A stretch of 7,664 nt of DNA from Clostridiales bacterium (GTDB lineage: Bacteria > Bacillota > Clostridia > Lachnospirales > WRAX01). Below the pieces are notes generated by a model, which was given only the letters and a program-made list of their open reading frames with translations, was not told the DNA's origin and searched no databases. The stretch is taken from positions 1-7,664 of the forward strand of contig JAITMW010000144.1 in NCBI GenBank assembly GCA_031277155.1. Direction: 5' to 3'. A program made the position numbers and the translations under genes. Shown here piece by piece: positions 6,216-7,664 of this stretch. Within the stretch, counting starts at the first letter, position 1. Every line of letters starts with the position of its first letter.

Positions 6216-6519
6216 GCAACATAGACAAGGGGCGGCAAATTGCCGCCCCTTCGCGTGGTTTTAATTTATCCTTTTCCACAGGTACGTTAAAGGCAGGAAA
6301 GCCACCCGTCCCCGACGCCGCAGGTGTGCGAAAGACAAAAAATCCACCCACAACAACAATTGCCAGCACTGCAATCAAAATTACGATTATCATTGTCTTT
6401 TTCGGCGCAACGCTTGCTGTTTGCACAGTCTGGGCCTGCGCTATGGTCTGCCGCCCGCAATTTGGGCAAAACGCGCCTGTTGTCCCTGTCAAATTATGTC
6501 CACAACCGCTGCAAAACAT
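6202..6519 (-). CDS. zinc-ribbon and single-transmembrane small protein
   Basis: A 105-aa protein of unknown function. The N-terminus is a zinc ribbon with two knuckles, CSGC (3-6) and CPNC (18-21). A polar linker follows (about 23-41), then one hydrophobic helix TMIIVILIAVLAIVVVGGFFVF (42-63) split in no obvious way, then a 42-residue tail with Gly/Pro. This zinc ribbon plus one TM plan is common in small Firmicutes proteins, often with a longer extracellular domain. ATG 6519 has AGGGAG 6 nt upstream and a promoter at 6562-6590. The 3' end is odd: the last codons run through the tkt terminator hairpin and overlap the last 14 nt of tkt in convergent orientation. The natural C-terminus may therefore be lost or a run-on. 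It is divergent from the XRE regulator gene, which may control it. Confidence 0.78.
   Translation of the reverse strand: MFCSGCGHNLTGTTGAFCPNCGRQTIAQAQTVQTASVAPKKTMIIVILIAVLAIVVVGGFFVFRTPAASGTGGFPAFNVPVEKDKLKPREGAAICRPLSMLPMPV
6227..6262 (+). terminator. hairpin terminator after tkt
   Basis: AAGGGGCGGC (6227-6236) pairs perfectly with GCCGCCCCTT (6242-6251) around a 5-nt loop, AAATT, starting 11 nt after the tkt stop. The T-run, GGTTTTAATTT from 6257, begins several bases after the stem, so this is not a textbook intrinsic terminator. The whole hairpin lies inside the leftward zinc-ribbon reading frame; on that strand no T-run follows. Confidence 0.65.
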
Positions 6520-6551
6520 AGATATCTCCCTTCAAAACTATAGTTATTATT

Positions 6552-6570
6552 TGATATAAATACTATATCA
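6552..6570. promoter_or_regulatory. candidate operator in the divergent promoter region
   Basis: TGATATA (6552-6558) and TATATCA (6564-6570) form a perfect inverted repeat around AATAC. The 19-bp dyad covers the -10 box and start site of the leftward zinc-ribbon gene. XRE-family repressors bind dyads of this size, and one is encoded 49 nt away, so autoregulation and repression of the neighbour are plausible but inferred. A smaller dyad, CTATT-CTAA-AATAG (6595-6608), covers the rightward -10 box. Confidence 0.45.
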
Positions 6571-6590
6571 CGTTGAATTGGAAATTGCAA
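6562..6590 (-). promoter_or_regulatory. promoter of the zinc-ribbon gene
   Basis: On the minus strand TTGCAA (complement of 6585-6590), a 17-nt spacer and TATAGT (complement of 6562-6567) make a good sigma-A-type promoter, with a start expected near 6555. It is overlapped by the dyad at 6552-6570. Confidence 0.6.
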
Positions 6591-6601
6591 CACTCTATTC
6601 T
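6573..6601 (+). promoter_or_regulatory. promoter of the XRE regulator gene
   Basis: TTGAAT (6573-6578), a 17-nt spacer and TATTCT (6596-6601) form a fair sigma-A-type promoter that interleaves with the leftward one. Transcription from about 6608 would give a very short leader that just includes the GGGTGAT ribosome site. Confidence 0.45.
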
Positions 6602-6618
6602 AAAATAGGGTGATTATT

Positions 6619-6966
6619 TTGAAAGATAACTTTAGTTTTGATTTAGGGAACAGATTGCGGAAATTTCGGCAAAGCAGAGGTATGTCTCAAGAACAGACAG
6701 CCCACATTGCGGACATTACCCCGGCATATCTTGGGCAGGTGGAGCGCGGCACCAAAAATATAACAGTATATACTTTGGCAAAAGTGTGCGATGCCCTTGA
6801 TATTTCTTTGTCTGAATTTTTTGGTGATGGTGATGTGTGTGGCGGACATAATAAAGGCATCGATGCAATAAGTAACCGGATACTGCTGCGATTGCGCAAC
6901 AGGACAGAGGCAGAAAAACAAGCCATATTGAAAATGATTGAAATTGTGTTAGGGATTTTGAAATAG
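6619..6966 (+). CDS. XRE/HTH_3 family transcriptional regulator
   Basis: A 115-aa cytoplasmic DNA-binding protein. Residues 9-67 are a classic five-helix XRE domain: LGNRLRKFRQSRGMSQEQTA, then HIADITPAYLGQVERGTKN, then TLAKVCDALDISLSEFF, with the recognition helix around TPAYLGQVERG (34-44). Residues about 86-115 form a charged helical tail that could serve for dimerisation; there is no membrane or peptidase domain. The start is taken as TTG 6619 because GGGTGAT (6608-6614) matches the 16S rRNA tail at proper distance. The GTG at 6610 is in frame but would use that sequence as coding and has no ribosome site. It is divergent from the zinc-ribbon gene, with dyad sites between them, suggesting local autoregulation. 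Its targets cannot be named. Confidence 0.9.
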   Translation: MKDNFSFDLGNRLRKFRQSRGMSQEQTAHIADITPAYLGQVERGTKNITVYTLAKVCDALDISLSEFFGDGDVCGGHNKGIDAISNRILLRLRNRTEAEKQAILKMIEIVLGILK

Positions 6967-6971
6967 ACTTT

Positions 6972-7000
6972 TTGTACCGAATTTCGTATGTATTTATGAT
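6972..7000 (+). promoter_or_regulatory. promoter of the 2TM-like protein gene
   Basis: TTGTAC (6972-6977), a 17-nt spacer and TATGAT (6995-7000) start 5 nt after the XRE stop codon. Transcription from about 7007 would give a leader of about 78 nt that includes the hairpin at 7022-7040. Confidence 0.55.
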
Positions 7001-7021
7001 GCGTGGGGGCGGCACCCATAG

Positions 7022-7040
7022 ACCTGTCCGGCTGACGGGT
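7022..7040 (+). other. hairpin in the leader of the 2TM-like gene
   Basis: ACCTGTC (7022-7028) pairs with GACGGGT (7034-7040), seven pairs with one G-U, around loop CGGCT. It is followed by AAAAAAC rather than T, so it is not a terminator for the plus strand. A small TGGG/CCCA stem (7004-7018) precedes it. I do not recognise a known riboswitch class in this leader. Confidence 0.35.
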
Positions 7041-7084
7041 AAAAAACAGCTGATGCATCAATATATCAAATAGAGGTGCATAAT

Positions 7085-7624
7085 ATGGAAAGCAAGGTTT
7101 TATTATATGACACGGACGGCAAAAAGATAGGCGAAACCTTTGTGCGCAGGGCGCGCCAGCTTGTAAGGCAGCAGCGGGCAATGTGGATGGACGGCGGCCA
7201 AAGTGCAGTACAATTTGTTGCCGATGCTGATAATTGGGCGGCGCCTGGCGCCAGGGACGAAGGCCCCATTCCGGTTTTTGACGATGAGGAATGGATGGTT
7301 GATTTGGCGAAAAGGCGGATTAGAAAGCGCAGGATGTTTATAGCACATTCCATTGTTTTCTCTATAGTTTTTACGCTTGTTTCTGTCGCTGTGCCGCTTA
7401 TCCACACCGGTATAATAGAAACCGATTTTGGCGGCAATACCGAAGTCCTCGTTCAACAAATTGGGTTTTTGGCGACGTGGCTCGCGGCCTTTATAGCACA
7501 TGCCTGCGTTTTTGCTATAAGTATGCACAAAGTCCACCGCCCCAACGGAAAGGACGATAGGCAGGGAAGGGTTTTAGACAGAGAGGTTGCCGAGATTAAA
7601 AAGATTTTGGATGGGCGGCGTTGA
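7085..7624 (+). CDS. RRXRR-like N-terminal segment fused to a 2TM-like membrane domain, function unknown
   Basis: A 179-aa protein in two parts. Residues 4-45 read as a small strand-helix-strand unit: VLLYDTDGKKIGETF, then RRARQLVRQQRAMWM, then SAVQFV. This order, a 'DxxGK' strand and then an R-A-R-x-L-V-x-x-x-R-A helix, closely resembles the RRXRR segment at the N-terminus of IscB/IsrB-type proteins, but no nuclease domain follows. An acidic linker (46-73, PVFDDEEW) leads to a basic cluster KRRIRKRR (76-83) and two hydrophobic helices (about 86-107 and 122-146), each with a histidine (H88, H139), as in 2TM-domain proteins. The tail from 147 is charged and cytosolic by the positive-inside rule. 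ATG 7085 has GAGGTG 6 nt upstream; GTG 7076 is in frame but overlaps that site. It has its own promoter and follows the XRE gene by 118 nt. Confidence 0.75.
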   Translation: MESKVLLYDTDGKKIGETFVRRARQLVRQQRAMWMDGGQSAVQFVADADNWAAPGARDEGPIPVFDDEEWMVDLAKRRIRKRRMFIAHSIVFSIVFTLVSVAVPLIHTGIIETDFGGNTEVLVQQIGFLATWLAAFIAHACVFAISMHKVHRPNGKDDRQGRVLDREVAEIKKILDGRR

Positions 7625-7637
7625 ATTTATGTATAAC

Positions 7638-7664
7638 CACCCCGGCGCTTCGCGCCACCCCTCC
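7638..7664. repeat. partial palindromic intergenic repeat at the window edge
   Basis: GGCGC (7644-7648) and GCGCC (7652-7656) form a hairpin with loop TTC, flanked by CACCCC on the left and CACCCCTCC on the right. The G+C-rich palindrome with repeated CACCCC borders in an otherwise A+T-rich spacer looks like the start of a dispersed repeat distinct from the elements before tkt, but only the edge is visible. It could instead be a terminator for the preceding gene. Confidence 0.4.

Noticed and set aside
6997..7060. Closing stem TGATGC (6997-7002) with GCATCA (7055-7060), suggesting a riboswitch-like fold
   Set aside because: The left arm overlaps the predicted -10 box, so it would not be in the transcript; the right arm is also part of its own perfect palindrome.
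7244..7255. Perfect 12-bp palindrome CCTGGCGCCAGG
   Set aside because: It lies in the coding linker of the 2TM-like protein, leaves no loop for a hairpin, and has no second copy; probably chance in G+C-rich codons.

Overview
This window carries chromosomal housekeeping genes of a bacterium that is most likely a member of the Clostridia (Bacillota). The evidence is the redox repressor Rex, a DUF445 membrane protein, strong purine-rich Shine-Dalgarno sites, frequent GTG/TTG starts, A+T-rich promoters close to the sigma-A consensus, and moderately G+C-rich coding sequence full of GGC/GCC codons. The exact lineage cannot be read from the sequence.

Left part (1-1525): a leftward operon, dapB (lysine/peptidoglycan precursor synthesis) followed by rsmA/ksgA (16S rRNA dimethylation). 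The two are coupled by an ATGA stop/start overlap, and rsmA runs off the left edge. The dapB promoter lies back to back with a strong rightward promoter.

Middle (1526-3946), rightward: a small protein resembling phage-type DUF1492/ArpU regulators with a sigma-70 region-4-like helix-turn-helix; then rex, with its own promoter and a candidate Rex box; then a DUF445 membrane protein whose start overlaps the end of rex. A perfect 13-bp inverted repeat lies inside the DUF445 gene.

Spacer 3947-4226: an extended -10 promoter, then two paired-palindrome elements. They contain four 27-nt units, each an 8-bp stem with a 3-nt loop, arranged as two inverted pairs. They look like small non-autonomous mobile or REP-like repeats, and they sit in what would be the tkt leader.

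Right part: a complete transketolase gene (4227-6215) and a hairpin terminator. Next is a leftward zinc-ribbon/one-TM protein gene whose 3' end runs through that terminator into tkt. Divergent from it is a short XRE-family regulator with dyad sites in the shared promoter region. Last is a 179-aa protein with an N-terminal block that resembles the RRXRR segment of IscB-like proteins, joined to a two-helix 2TM-like membrane domain. The window ends in what looks like the start of another, different palindromic repeat.

No tRNA, rRNA, CRISPR array, complete insertion sequence or obvious defence operon is visible. The least explained items are the RRXRR-like/2TM protein, the asymmetric paired-palindrome elements before tkt, and the orphan sigma-region-4-like protein beside rex.
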